Source: Dysgonamonadaceae bacterium (lineage in GTDB: Bacteria; Bacteroidota; Bacteroidia; Bacteroidales; Azobacteroidaceae). Taken from it: a DNA stretch of 42,701 bases. Of the stretch, positions 26,864 to 35,693 are shown in pieces; position 1 is the first letter of the stretch, and every line of letters starts with the position of its first letter. The position numbers and the translations under genes were made by a program. Under the pieces are notes generated by a model. It saw nothing but the letters and a program-made list of their open reading frames with translations, made no database searches and had not been told where the DNA came from. Location: NCBI GenBank assembly GCA_031260045.1, contig JAIRKO010000008.1, positions 1 through 42,701 of the forward strand, given 5' to 3'.

Positions 26864-26891
26864 CACGCAAATTGTAAGAAATCGCGTCATC

Positions 26892-27488
26892 ATGCCGGAA
26901 GTAGTCGTAAAAACAAGGGACAGGCTTATTGAGGTTGCCCGCCTATTATTCGCCCGAATAGGGGTGGATAATACAACCATGAACGATATTGCTGTGGCTT
27001 CGGACAAAGGCAGGCGGACATTATATACCTATTTCAAAAGCAAGACGGACATTTACAATGCCGTTATTCAGTCGGAATTGAAAATCCTGTATGATTCTTT
27101 GGAAGCCGTTGCGAAAAAAGACTTGCCTGCCGACGAAAAAATGGTTGAATATATCCGTATCCGCATGGAATCGACGGGCAAAGTGGTTTACCGAAACGGG
27201 ACTTTACGCGCCAAGTTTTTCAGGGATTTGCACCGGGTGGAATCTGCACGCAAGGCGTATGACAAAAGGGATTTCAATGTGCTTTTGAGCATTTTGCAGG
27301 AAGGAATTGAGCAGAACATTTTCAATATTTCCGATCCGGTGAGGGCGGCGATTATTTTGCAAAGCCTTATGAAAGGGATGGAAATTCCTTATATCAGAGG
27401 GATAATCAACGGTTTCTCTCCGTCGGATAGCAGTCAGGTAAATTCTGTTATTGACTTGCTGTTTAACGGAATAAAAAAACACAAATAA
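26892..27488 (+). CDS. TetR/AcrR family transcriptional regulator
   Basis: The protein has 198 residues from the ATG at 26892. An earlier in-frame ATG at 26844 would place the promoter box inside the gene. The N-terminal HTH is typical (RDRLIEVARLLFARIGVDNT, then GRRTLYTYFKSKTDIY). The C-terminal ligand-binding domain is helical. It is 8 bp upstream of fabG, so it probably regulates its own fatty-acid-linked operon (inference from context and from FabR/FadR-like TetR proteins). Confidence 0.92.
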   Translation: MPEVVVKTRDRLIEVARLLFARIGVDNTTMNDIAVASDKGRRTLYTYFKSKTDIYNAVIQSELKILYDSLEAVAKKDLPADEKMVEYIRIRMESTGKVVYRNGTLRAKFFRDLHRVESARKAYDKRDFNVLLSILQEGIEQNIFNISDPVRAAIILQSLMKGMEIPYIRGIINGFSPSDSSQVNSVIDLLFNGIKKHK

Positions 27489-27496
27489 TATTTTAT

Positions 27497-28246
27497 ATGA
27501 GTGAATTATTAAAAGGAAAAACGGCTATTGTCACCGGCGCCGCGCGCGGAATCGGAAAGGCAATAGCCGTTCGTTTTGCCGGTGAAGGATGTAATATCGC
27601 TTTCACAGATTTAGCGATTGACGACAATGCGAAAGCAACTGAAAAAGAAATCGCCGCTTTGGGCGTACGAGTAAAGGCTTATGCCTCCAATGCCGCCGAT
27701 TTTGAAGGTACGCATGCGGTTGTAAATGAAATCGTGAAAGATTTCGGACAGATCAACATTTTGGTCAATAATGCGGGAATTACCCGCGACGGTTTGATGA
27801 TGCGCATGTCCGAACAGCAGTGGGATTCAGTGATTAACATCAACCTGAAATCGGCGTTTAATTTTATCCACGCGCTGACTCCCGTGATGATGAAACAAAG
27901 AGCCGGAAGCATCATCAATATGAGCTCTGTGGTGGGCGTTCACGGAAATGCGGGTCAGGCAAATTATTCCGCGTCCAAAGCAGGGATGATCGGGCTGGCA
28001 AAATCGGTAGCCCGCGAACTGGGTTCGCGGGGAATCCGCGCCAATGCGATAGCTCCGGGATTTATCATCACCGAAATGACGCATCAATTATCGGACGAAG
28101 TGCGGGACGAATGGCTCAAACAAATCCCGTTGAGGCGGGGCGGGACGCCCGAAGATGTGGCAGATGTCGCCCTCTTTTTGGCTTCCGATCTCTCGGCTTA
28201 TGTTACCGGACAGGTAATCCAAATTGATGGCGGCATGAACACTTAA
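27497..28246 (+). CDS. fabG: 3-oxoacyl-[acyl-carrier-protein] reductase
   Basis: The protein has 249 residues, standard for FabG, the NADPH-dependent reductase of type II fatty-acid synthesis. Motifs: the cofactor loop TGAARGIGKAIA at residue 14, NNAGITRDGLMMRM near residue 91, the catalytic serine in NMSSVVGVHGN, the YSASK active-site pair near residue 157, and the C-terminal GQVIQIDGGMNT. It follows tetR after 8 bp. A hairpin begins at its stop codon. Confidence 0.95.
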   Translation: MSELLKGKTAIVTGAARGIGKAIAVRFAGEGCNIAFTDLAIDDNAKATEKEIAALGVRVKAYASNAADFEGTHAVVNEIVKDFGQINILVNNAGITRDGLMMRMSEQQWDSVININLKSAFNFIHALTPVMMKQRAGSIINMSSVVGVHGNAGQANYSASKAGMIGLAKSVARELGSRGIRANAIAPGFIITEMTHQLSDEVRDEWLKQIPLRRGGTPEDVADVALFLASDLSAYVTGQVIQIDGGMNT

Positions 28247-28279
28247 AGAACTAAGAATTAACGATAATTCTTAGTTCTT
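28246..28279. terminator. Perfect hairpin between fabG and the pseudouridine synthase gene
   Basis: Arms AAGAACTAAGAATTA (28246-28260) and TAATTCTTAGTTCTT (28265-28279) pair over 15 bp with an ACGA loop. There is no T run after it, so it may be a leaky terminator or an RNA-stability element rather than a true terminator. Confidence 0.5.
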
Positions 28280-28292
28280 AACTCTCAAAATT

Positions 28293-28961
28293 ATGACTGT
28301 TGTTTATGAAGACAATCACCTGATTGCGGTAAACAAGACCTCTTCGGAGATTGTGCAAGGCGATAAAACGGGTGATGCGCCGCTTTCCGAGACCGTAAAA
28401 CAATGGCTAAAAGACAAATATCAAAAGCCGGGAAATGTTTTCATCGGGGTAATTCATCGTTTAGACCGTCCGGTTTCGGGGATAACGCTTTTTGCTAAAA
28501 CGAGTAAGGCGCTGGTGCGGATGAACGAAATGTTTCGCCGGGGCGAAGTAAAAAAAACGTATTGGGCGGTTGTTGCAAACCGTCCGCCGCAGCCGGAAGG
28601 GGAGTTGGTACATTATTTAGTCCGCAACGAAAAGCAAAACAAATCGTATGCGTACGACACAGAAAAACCGCAATCGAAAAAAGCCGTTTTAACCTACCGC
28701 TTAACGACTCAATCGGAGCGATATTTTTTATTGGAAATTGATCTGAAAACCGGGCGTCATCATCAAATACGATGCCAGTTGGCAAAAATCGGCTGTCCGG
28801 TCAAAGGCGATTTGAAATATGGATTCAACCGTTCCAATCCCGACGGGGGAATTTGCCTTCATGCACGAAAAATAGAGTTTGTGCATCCGGTTTCAAAAAA
28901 GGAAATTGAGATTGTTGCACCAACGCCGGAGGAAAAAATTTGGACAATATTAATCGGATAA
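28293..28961 (+). CDS. RluA family pseudouridine synthase
   Basis: The protein has 222 residues. It carries the RluA/RsuA core: VYEDNHLIAVNKTSSE at residue 4, the catalytic-aspartate motif GVIHRLDRPVSGITLFAK near residue 52, and LKTGRHHQIRCQLAKIGCPV near residue 149. No N-terminal S4 domain is present, so it belongs to the short group that isomerises uridines in rRNA or tRNA. The exact target is unknown. It starts 46 bp after fabG and is 4 bp before the DUF5063 gene. Confidence 0.93.
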   Translation: MTVVYEDNHLIAVNKTSSEIVQGDKTGDAPLSETVKQWLKDKYQKPGNVFIGVIHRLDRPVSGITLFAKTSKALVRMNEMFRRGEVKKTYWAVVANRPPQPEGELVHYLVRNEKQNKSYAYDTEKPQSKKAVLTYRLTTQSERYFLLEIDLKTGRHHQIRCQLAKIGCPVKGDLKYGFNRSNPDGGICLHARKIEFVHPVSKKEIEIVAPTPEEKIWTILIG

Positions 28962-28965
28962 AGTC

Positions 28966-29481
28966 ATGGAAGATATAGTGTTATCAAAATATACGGAAAA
29001 TTTTGCTCGCGCCGCCTTGGATTATTGCATGGTGCTGGAAAAAATCGGGGTGGGCGGAAAGAAGTTGTTTGTTGACAGTATGGTCAGGATTTTGCCTTTG
29101 CTGTATTTGAAAGCGTCTATTATTCCGCCGGTTTCGGAAGATTACGAATCCGAACTGGGCGTAAAAGTCACGGAAGAAGCATACGAACGGGTTCGGAAAA
29201 ATATCAGTAATCTGTTGGGTGAAGACGATTTATATTTGGAAACGTTTCATCCTGACATTAAAATGAGTGATTCGCCCGTTGCGGTTAAAATTTCGGAAGA
29301 TTTGGCGGACATCTATCAGGATTTGGGCAATTTTATCGCCGTATTCAAAAACGGACAGAAAGAAACGATGAACGATTCGCTGGCGCTCAGCATCCGGAAT
29401 TTTGAAAAATATTGGGGGCAACGATTGGTAAATGCTTTGCGGGCGTTGCATTTTGTGAAGTATAAGGACGCGATTGAATAG
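28966..29481 (+). CDS. DUF5063 domain protein
   Basis: The protein has 171 residues and is all helical by composition, with a conserved AALDYCMVLEKIG start and a C-terminal WGQRLVNALRALH segment. It is the DUF5063 type found after RluA-like or RNase D-like genes in Bacteroidales. No catalytic motif or signal peptide is visible, so it is probably cytoplasmic. It is the last gene of the tetR-fabG-rluA operon. Function unknown. The gap 29482-29664 holds nothing I recognise. Confidence 0.8.
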   Translation: MEDIVLSKYTENFARAALDYCMVLEKIGVGGKKLFVDSMVRILPLLYLKASIIPPVSEDYESELGVKVTEEAYERVRKNISNLLGEDDLYLETFHPDIKMSDSPVAVKISEDLADIYQDLGNFIAVFKNGQKETMNDSLALSIRNFEKYWGQRLVNALRALHFVKYKDAIE

Positions 29482-29664
29482 GGTTCAATTGGTTTCGCCG
29501 ATTTTCAATTGAACTTTTGTTCCTCCGTATTAAAACATTTTACTAACTCATATTTCATTTGGCAAAGATAGCTTTTTACTGTAAATGGCTACTTCACAAC
29601 AAATCTAATGAGGGCTACGGTGTTTCACCACCGCGCCATGTAGAAACACAGGGTGCGCCCGTCT

Positions 29665-30294
29665 TTACCCCAGTTGCGGCGCAACAGGAACCAACCAAAA
29701 ACCATACCCCTGCCCCATCAACCAATCTATTGATCGGGGCAACGCTTCTTTCATCCTGTCGCCCGATTTCAAAGAATCGTGAAACACGATAACCGAACCG
29801 TTGCGGGTGTATTTTTTCACAACTTCAAATACTTGCCCGGCTGTCATCAACCGGCTGTAATCGCGGGTTACGACATCCCACATGATTATTTCATACGTCT
29901 TTTTCAGGGCGTGGAATTGCGGCAAGCGCATATGCCCGTGCGGAGGGCGAAACAGTTTACTGTCAATCAGTTTCGCGGCGGCTTCTACATCCCTGAGATA
30001 GGTTTCCGTCGTTACCTGCCATCCCTGCAAATGGTGAAAAGTGTGATTGCCCGTGATGTGTCCACGTTCCAATATCGTCCGGTAGATGTCGGGATATTTA
30101 CGGACATTGTCGCCGACACAGAAAAAAGTGGCTTTAATTCCATAACTGTCCAGTAAATCCAGCACCCAAGGGGTTATTTCCGGAATAGGTCCATCATCAA
30201 AAGTGAGATACACGGCTTTTTCGTCCGTGTTAAATCTCCAATGCGAACCGCGATAGAGGTCGCGATACGCTTCGGGTGGCTTTTCTATAAACAT
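29665..30294 (-). CDS. NodB-type polysaccharide deacetylase
   Basis: The protein has 209 residues. The NodB fold is clear: motif 1 VYLTFDDGPIPEITPWVL (TFDDGP with the catalytic Asp), motif 2 GHITGNHTFHHL (the HxxxH zinc ligands), and motif 3 LFRPPHGHMR (RPPxG). A late VIVFHDSLKSGDRM holds the final histidine. In the family it removes N- or O-acetyl groups from peptidoglycan or exopolysaccharide. No signal peptide is visible, which is slightly odd for an envelope enzyme. It starts 2 bp after the DUF2723 stop, so they are co-transcribed. Confidence 0.93.
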   Translation of the reverse strand: MFIEKPPEAYRDLYRGSHWRFNTDEKAVYLTFDDGPIPEITPWVLDLLDSYGIKATFFCVGDNVRKYPDIYRTILERGHITGNHTFHHLQGWQVTTETYLRDVEAAAKLIDSKLFRPPHGHMRLPQFHALKKTYEIIMWDVVTRDYSRLMTAGQVFEVVKKYTRNGSVIVFHDSLKSGDRMKEALPRSIDWLMGQGYGFWLVPVAPQLG

Positions 30295-30296
30295 AT

Positions 30297-33200
30297 TTAT
30301 TTGTTTGCGCTTTTTGAAGCGCTTTCAAATCGTTCGCCGAAGCGGTTGTAATCATTCAGCATCACCTCATATTTCTCCGTATCAATTGACCGATAGAATT
30401 GCAAAAACTGCCCCATCGCGTATAAATCATTCCGAATATCCCGATACATATCCATGTAGTTTCGGTCGTTCAGGCGCGAATACCAATCCAGTTCCTTGCC
30501 GACGGTTTCCGAGAGCGTGTTGATAATCGCTCGCGCCTTAGCGGTATCGCCCGCCAACAGGTAGGTTGAAGCAATCTCGCTCATCGAATAGAAATCGTAA
30601 GGCACATTGTAGTCGGGAATCGACTTCACCGCATAATCCATCGCTTCTATTGCCTTGTCTTTCTTGCCTTCGGCAATCAGCCGCGATCCCAGCGTCCCGA
30701 ACATCGCCCGGAACATTCTCGCCATGCGCATGGAATTGGAATCAATGTACAGTCCCGGCTTTTCCAGATTTCCCCAACGGTATTTGTGCATCAGGTTTTC
30801 GTAGAAAATGTCCGTATCTATGTTTCTGCCGCCCGTTGTAACATCGTAAGGCACAATCCGGTAGGCAACTCCATCCTGACGGAAATAATTTTCCATCCTG
30901 ATGTATTGATCCGACCCGACGGTGGTTGCAAAATAAAACGGACGCGACCAGCCTTCGTTGTTCCTCAACATATCAAGAATCATCATTTCCTGTTTTGCCA
31001 AAGCCTGTTTTTGCGGGGTAACCACTTCCCGGTTGGCATTGTATCTGGGTCCAAGGTAGATATATATCTTGTCTTCCAGCCATCCGGCTTGTTCCGGTTT
31101 TACCACGCCCGACCGAATAGCGGCAGCCGTATCCACAGGAATATAAAGCAGATTGGAACGGATATTATCCATGGGCGGATAATCGCCTACCTTTTTCACA
31201 CGGTTGTCGTCGGACTTAATTCTTGCTAAAGCATGCGCCATATCCTGCGGCTTTTCGCTCGGATCAAGAATAAAAGCAATGTCGTGTTTTCCCTGCATGT
31301 ATTCGGCGCGTTTCCACGAAATGGGCAACGGCTCCGATTCGTATGCCCTGCGTTTCATCTGGTCAATATACCAGTCAGTTTGCAGGTAACTCAGATTGCA
31401 AACGCGAACGTCCGTGCGGTATCCTTCTACTTCCTGCGCATACCAGAGCGGGAAAGTGTCATTGTCGCCCATCGTAAAAATAACCGCGTTGGGTTCGCAG
31501 GTACTCAGGTAATTATAGCCGAAGTCGTGCATCAGGTATCTTTTGGAGCGGTCGTGATCGTCCCATGTTTGCGAAACCATTTGAATAGGCACGAGCAAAC
31601 ACAGCGCCGAAGCGGCAATTGCCGCCGGCAGTCCGGGAAGTTTAAGGTATTTGCGCAGCCATTTTTCAATTAGTCCTACGCCCAACCCTATCCAGATACA
31701 GAAAGCGTAAAACGAGCCGGCATAAGCGTAATCCCGTTCGCGGGGCTGGTTAGGCGTTTGGTTCAGATAAATTACAATGGCAAGCCCTGTCATAAAAAAC
31801 AGGAGAAAGACCACCCAAAAATCCTGCGTTCCCTTTTTCCCCGAATAAATCTGGAAGATAACGCCCAAAATACCCAAAAGAAGCGGCAATAGATAGAATT
31901 TGTTATGCCCTTTGTTTTTCGCAATGAAATCCGGCAAGTTATCCTGCGAGCCAAGCCGCCGTTCGTCAAGGAATTTGATGCCGCTAATCCAGTTTCCGTT
32001 AGCAACTTCGCCGTATCCCTGAATCTCGTTTTGCCGACCTGCAAAATTCCACAGGAAATACCGCCAGTACATGAAATTAACCTGATAGGAAAAGAAAAAC
32101 TTGAGGTTCTCCATGAAAGTCGGCACAATCATAACACTGTAAGCGCCGCCTTCCACTTCCCTGTATCTCACCCGTTTGCCTTTGAAATTCGTCCACTGCT
32201 TGTAAGCTTCCGTATGCTCTTTGCTGTACATGCGCGGAAAAATCGTACATAATTCTTCGGGATACACATACGATTCTTTCCTTCGGGATACAAAATAGCG
32301 GTCGTTTTCGTTCGCATCGCTCTTGGCAATCTGCGTCCACACAGGACCGCTGTCTTTGGTTGCCGGCGCAAGCAGATTGCCGTCTCTCACCCGTTTTACC
32401 TGTGCAACGAAAGTCTGTCCGTAAAGCAAAGGCGTTTCGCCATACTGCTCTCGCGACAGGTATTCCCGCAGCGTAAAAATATCTTCGGGCGAATTTTGAT
32501 CCATCGGCGTATTTGCCGCCGAACGGATCATAATAAGCGCATAGGACGAATAGCCGATGGTAATAACAAACAAGCCGACCAGAATACTATTGAGCGCAGC
32601 AGGGTTCAGTTTTTTGGCATTGAAAACAAATATGCTTACGACAGCCAGAATAACAATCCCCACCATCGGATGGCTGCCGATAAACGGAATTCCCAGCAGG
32701 GCAATCGAAAGCAGAAAGCCGGTTTTAGCCCTGCCCGAATGATATTTTTCCCGCATGGTTTCCCAAATTCCCCACGCAAGCACGGCAAAAACCGCAAAGA
32801 TATAGAACCCGACGCCCGTATTGTAAGGCAAGCCTAAACCGTTGACAAACAGCAGTTCAAACCATCCGGCAACCTTCACCACTCCCTGAATAATCCCGTA
32901 AAGCATAACGCCCACGACAACAAAGGAAATCAGCAAAGCCGCCAGCGAGCCTTTCAAAGTCGGACGAGGATATTTTTTGTAATAATAAACAAGGACAATG
33001 GCGGGAATACAAAGCAGGTTCAGCAAGTGGACGGCAATCGAAACGCCCATCAGGTAAGCGATTAGTATCAGCCATCGGTCGGAATGAGGTTCGCCGGCAA
33101 CGTCTTCCCACTTCAAAATCACCCAGAAAACCAACGCCGTCATCAACGAAGAAAAAGCATACACTTCCCCTTCAACCGCCGAAAACCAGAAAGTATCCGA

Positions 33201-33602
33201 CCAAGTATAAGCCAGCGCACCCACCGCGCCGCAACCGAGTATGGCAATCATTTGGGCAAGCGACATCGCTTTGTTCGCGTCGGGAAACAGTATTTTCCTC
33301 GCCAAATGAGTGATAGTCCAGAACAGGAACAAGATAGTCAAAGCGCTGAATATAGCCGACATGCTGTTTACCATCGCGGCTTTCATGGAAGTATCTGAAG
33401 TCAACTGTGTGAATAAATTGGCTACCATCATAAAAATCGGGTTTCCGGGCGGGTGTCCCACTTCCAGTTTATAAGCGGAAGCGATAAACTCGCCGCAATC
33501 CCAAAAACTGCCCGTAGGCTCTATCGTCATTAAAAAAGTAGCCGCTGCTATAGCGAAAACAATCCATCCAAGGATGTTGTTTGCCAATTTAAATGTTTTC
33601 AT
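30297..33602 (-). CDS. DUF2723 family membrane protein (TMEM260-like)
   Basis: The protein has 1101 residues. The N-terminal half has many membrane segments and the DUF2723 signature TGSFWDCGEFIASAYKLEVG followed by HPPGNPIFMM at residues 30-60. The SDTFWFSAVEGEVYAF segment resembles GT-C glycosyltransferase loops. A second hydrophobic block lies at residues 555-655. The C-terminal part is soluble with NYLSTCEPNAVIFTMGDNDT and a TPR-like tail. Human TMEM260 of this family is a protein O-mannosyltransferase, so a role in O-glycosylation of exported proteins is plausible, but this is inference. It is probably co-transcribed with the downstream NodB deacetylase. Confidence 0.88.
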   Translation of the reverse strand: MKTFKLANNILGWIVFAIAAATFLMTIEPTGSFWDCGEFIASAYKLEVGHPPGNPIFMMVANLFTQLTSDTSMKAAMVNSMSAIFSALTILFLFWTITHLARKILFPDANKAMSLAQMIAILGCGAVGALAYTWSDTFWFSAVEGEVYAFSSLMTALVFWVILKWEDVAGEPHSDRWLILIAYLMGVSIAVHLLNLLCIPAIVLVYYYKKYPRPTLKGSLAALLISFVVVGVMLYGIIQGVVKVAGWFELLFVNGLGLPYNTGVGFYIFAVFAVLAWGIWETMREKYHSGRAKTGFLLSIALLGIPFIGSHPMVGIVILAVVSIFVFNAKKLNPAALNSILVGLFVITIGYSSYALIMIRSAANTPMDQNSPEDIFTLREYLSREQYGETPLLYGQTFVAQVKRVRDGNLLAPATKDSGPVWTQIAKSDANENDRYFVSRRKESYVYPEELCTIFPRMYSKEHTEAYKQWTNFKGKRVRYREVEGGAYSVMIVPTFMENLKFFFSYQVNFMYWRYFLWNFAGRQNEIQGYGEVANGNWISGIKFLDERRLGSQDNLPDFIAKNKGHNKFYLLPLLLGILGVIFQIYSGKKGTQDFWVVFLLFFMTGLAIVIYLNQTPNQPRERDYAYAGSFYAFCIWIGLGVGLIEKWLRKYLKLPGLPAAIAASALCLLVPIQMVSQTWDDHDRSKRYLMHDFGYNYLSTCEPNAVIFTMGDNDTFPLWYAQEVEGYRTDVRVCNLSYLQTDWYIDQMKRRAYESEPLPISWKRAEYMQGKHDIAFILDPSEKPQDMAHALARIKSDDNRVKKVGDYPPMDNIRSNLLYIPVDTAAAIRSGVVKPEQAGWLEDKIYIYLGPRYNANREVVTPQKQALAKQEMMILDMLRNNEGWSRPFYFATTVGSDQYIRMENYFRQDGVAYRIVPYDVTTGGRNIDTDIFYENLMHKYRWGNLEKPGLYIDSNSMRMARMFRAMFGTLGSRLIAEGKKDKAIEAMDYAVKSIPDYNVPYDFYSMSEIASTYLLAGDTAKARAIINTLSETVGKELDWYSRLNDRNYMDMYRDIRNDLYAMGQFLQFYRSIDTEKYEVMLNDYNRFGERFESASKSANK

Positions 33603-33639
33603 ACTGATGATTATAGGTGTTTGTAAAAAAAAATTTCGG

Positions 33640-33670
33640 CAAAGGTAGGAAAAGATACTTATAAATCCAA
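33640..33670 (-). promoter_or_regulatory. Promoter of the DUF2723-deacetylase operon
   Basis: On the minus strand, TTGG at 33670-33667, 19 bp, then TACCTTTG at 33647-33640. The -7 box is perfect and lies 37 bp before the ATG at 33602. Confidence 0.6.
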
Positions 33671-33676
33671 TTAATG

Positions 33677-34378
33677 TTATCTTTCCATAAAATAAGCCCG
33701 CTCCACGGGCGAAAAATGCTCAATCGCATACCGCAAAGCCGTTCGCGGCATATTTTTGCGATGTATTTCCAAAAAATCGACAAGCGTTTGCCGGTCTTTT
33801 TTCCCGACTTCACGCAGCATCCAGCCGACGGCTTTGTGCATCAAATCGTGCTTGTGGGCAAGCAGTTTTTCCGCAAGCGCAAGCGTATCGCCGAACTGCC
33901 GGTTTTTGATGAATGTCCAGGTAGATACAATCGCAATCCGCTGTTCCCAAAGGTTATCGCTTTCCGCCAGACGATAGAGTACGCTTCTGTCGGCTTTGTC
34001 CAGCAGATAGAGACCGATTATGTCGCGGCACGTAACATCAACCAAATCCCAGTTATTGGCTTTGCGGGCGTTTTTCAGGTAAAACTCAAAAATCCTTTTC
34101 CGTTCCACTTCCGTTGCTTTTTTGAACTGTTTTACGAGAAACAACAGCCCAGCCATACGCGCTTCATGGTATTCCGAATCCAGCAGGATTTGAATTTCAT
34201 TGAGCGGCAGCGCCGGATTTCTTTTGACAATGTCGCGCGTCAGTGAGGCAGCGATACCGAGCATTACGTCGCCTTCGGCATATTGCCCTTTTCCGGTTTT
34301 GAAAAACCGCCGGAGAAACTTTGCTTTTTCGGAGTCGGCAACGGATAAAAGTTCATGGAGGATAAATTTGGCATTCAT
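33677..34378 (-). CDS. DNA alkylation repair protein, AlkD-like
   Basis: The protein has 233 residues made of HEAT-like helical pairs. Typical AlkD segments are LRRFFKTGKGQYAEGDVMLG near residue 22, the NNWDLVDVTCRDI segment near residue 108, WEQRIAIVSTW, and KAVGWMLREVGKKD near residue 185. In the family these bind DNA and release 3-methyl- or 7-methylpurines. The aromatic and acidic residues of the NNWDLVD motif are present. It lies 74 bp upstream of the DUF2723 gene. Confidence 0.9.
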   Translation of the reverse strand: MNAKFILHELLSVADSEKAKFLRRFFKTGKGQYAEGDVMLGIAASLTRDIVKRNPALPLNEIQILLDSEYHEARMAGLLFLVKQFKKATEVERKRIFEFYLKNARKANNWDLVDVTCRDIIGLYLLDKADRSVLYRLAESDNLWEQRIAIVSTWTFIKNRQFGDTLALAEKLLAHKHDLMHKAVGWMLREVGKKDRQTLVDFLEIHRKNMPRTALRYAIEHFSPVERAYFMER

Positions 34379-34482
34379 ATTTTAATGTATTTGTGGGGCA
34401 AAATTACATGGAAAATCCGGCAATGGAAATTTTGGCGGGTTATTTATTTCGCAAGTTATAAACGGCAACTTAAATTAATTTG

Positions 34483-34490
34483 TAATTTTG
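34483..34490 (+). promoter_or_regulatory. Probable exosortase promoter -7 box
   Basis: TAATTTTG matches TAnnTTTG and ends 17 bp before the ATG at 34508. It supports that start over the upstream in-frame ATG at 34355. No clear -33 box. Confidence 0.5.
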
Positions 34491-34507
34491 CCCTGAAAAT
34501 ATCAACC

Positions 34508-35107
34508 ATGCAAAAAATCCGGCAAATCATCGCGTCTGTCAAGCCCTACGAGGGAATCCTGTACTTTTCGGTTCTCCTGTTTTTCTTTCATTTTTCATGG
34601 AAAATAGCCGTCGACGGCGACATGGAAGGCGATAATATCTACCTTTTTGGAAAAGACGTTACCCCTGCATGGTTTCACACCGCCTGCCTGTGGCTGACCT
34701 CAGCCGTTGTGTGGTTTATACGCCTGTTGCCCGATACGCAGGCGCTCGTCGGGGAGCCGACTGCGCTGTATTTTCCCGACGGGGGAATTAAAATTACCAT
34801 TGTTTGGGGTTGTACCGGTCTGAAGCAAATGTTTATTTTTGCCGGCATCATCCTGTTTTATCGGGGATCTTTCCTGAAAAAATTATGGTATATTCCTCTG
34901 GGCTGCATCATCCTAACCGCTTACAACATTGTGCGCATCGGCTTGATAGCCGTCTTTACGCGCGGCTATCCCGAACGGTTCGATTCGCTGCACGATGGAA
35001 TATTCCGGTACATTTACTACACTATCGTTTTTTTGCTTTGGGTTTATTGGGAAGATGTTATTGTGAAAAATAGTCCGTCATCCCGCGCTCGACGCGGGAT
35101 ACTCTGA
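34508..35107 (+). CDS. Exosortase/archaeosortase family membrane protein
   Basis: The protein has 199 residues with about five or six membrane segments. The transpeptidase-like triad of the family is visible: Cys102 in IVWGCTGLKQM, Arg143 in YNIVRIG, and His162 in DSLHDGIF. Exosortases process C-terminal sorting signals of surface proteins and are often linked to exopolysaccharide. No target with a PEP-CTERM-like tail is seen in this window. The last 11 residues (SPSSRARRGIL) are encoded by a REP-like repeat, so the natural stop was probably lost. An ATG at 34355 adds 51 residues overlapping the AlkD promoter area and is rejected. Confidence 0.87.
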   Translation: MQKIRQIIASVKPYEGILYFSVLLFFFHFSWKIAVDGDMEGDNIYLFGKDVTPAWFHTACLWLTSAVVWFIRLLPDTQALVGEPTALYFPDGGIKITIVWGCTGLKQMFIFAGIILFYRGSFLKKLWYIPLGCIILTAYNIVRIGLIAVFTRGYPERFDSLHDGIFRYIYYTIVFLLWVYWEDVIVKNSPSSRARRGIL

Positions 35108-35142
35108 AAAAACGAACTGCGGTTTGCAGGGGATTACGGGTC
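35075..35142. repeat. REP-like palindromic repeat, copy 3 (inverted)
   Basis: Hairpin 35080-35100 (ATCCCGCG/CGCGGGAT, loop CTCGA), followed by an arm that is the reverse complement of the 6201-6266 element. It covers the exosortase stop codon. Confidence 0.8.
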
Positions 35143-35220
35143 TACGCTACGCGGTTCGCAAAAAACTATGTTATCCCGCAACTATTTTAACAAAAAAATT
35201 CTCATCATACGGCATATTTT

Positions 35221-35463
35221 TTATAATCGCAAAAGCCTGCTGGGCAGTTTATTTGTTACGGCAATGAGAGCAAGCTTTTTCGGTTTTCCGCTCAGAAGCA
35301 GACGCTCATAAAATTCCTTACACGCCCTGTTGAACCTGATGGCAGACCAACAGCATAAATATAGCAGTTTTCTGGCGGCAGCCATACCGATACGGGAAAT
35401 GTGAGATTGCCACGTAACAGGCTTCCACCGGTTGCCAAGGCGCGAGGCGACGCTCCACGTCAA
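35221..35463 (-). pseudogene. IS110-family transposase, C-terminal remnant
   Basis: The open frame includes SHISRIGMAAARKLLYLCCW, then ACKEFYERLLLSGKPKKLAL and IAVTNKL. These match the end of the IS110/IS116/IS902 transposase C-terminal domain, whose members continue with a KQAFAI-like tail. Here the tail is replaced by PSRLLRL after a likely frameshift. The N-terminal catalytic DEDD domain is absent, and the first 20 codons are repeat-like, so this is a dead fragment. The rest of the 35108-35693 gap holds two REP-like copies and the rpsA promoter. Confidence 0.75.
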
Positions 35464-35477
35464 GCGCGCCTGCTGTT

Positions 35478-35526
35478 CCCGTCATCCCGCACCGCGCGCG
35501 GGATCCCCTGCAAACCACAGTTCGTT
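35478..35526. repeat. REP-like palindromic repeat, copy 4
   Basis: CGTCATCCCGCACCGCGCGC then GGATCCCCTGCAAACC and CAGTTCGTT. It shares both arms with copy 3 but with a changed loop. Confidence 0.7.
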
Positions 35527-35598
35527 GTTATAAAAATATAAAAACCACATAGTTACACGGATTAGAATTTGCGGTATTCTCATTTTTACCCTATTTTT

Positions 35599-35629
35599 AT
35601 TGGTAATCAAGATTTAAATTCTACCTTTG
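35599..35629 (+). promoter_or_regulatory. rpsA promoter
   Basis: ATTG at 35599-35602, 19 bp, then TACCTTTG at 35622-35629. It gives a leader of about 58 nt before the ATG at 35694. The leader is A-rich, as expected for a Bacteroidota ribosomal-protein gene that lacks a Shine-Dalgarno. Confidence 0.7.
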
Positions 35630-35693
35630 CACCTGTTTTTATAAAGACAACATAAAGTCTAATCTACTAACTAACAAAAAATTATTAAACACA

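Noticed and set aside
29559-29792. Plus-strand ORF upstream of the deacetylase end
   Set aside because: It overlaps the NodB gene on the opposite strand and has no recognisable motif.
34355-34507. Longer exosortase start at 34355
   Set aside because: The extra 51 residues have no family resemblance and the -7 box lies inside them.
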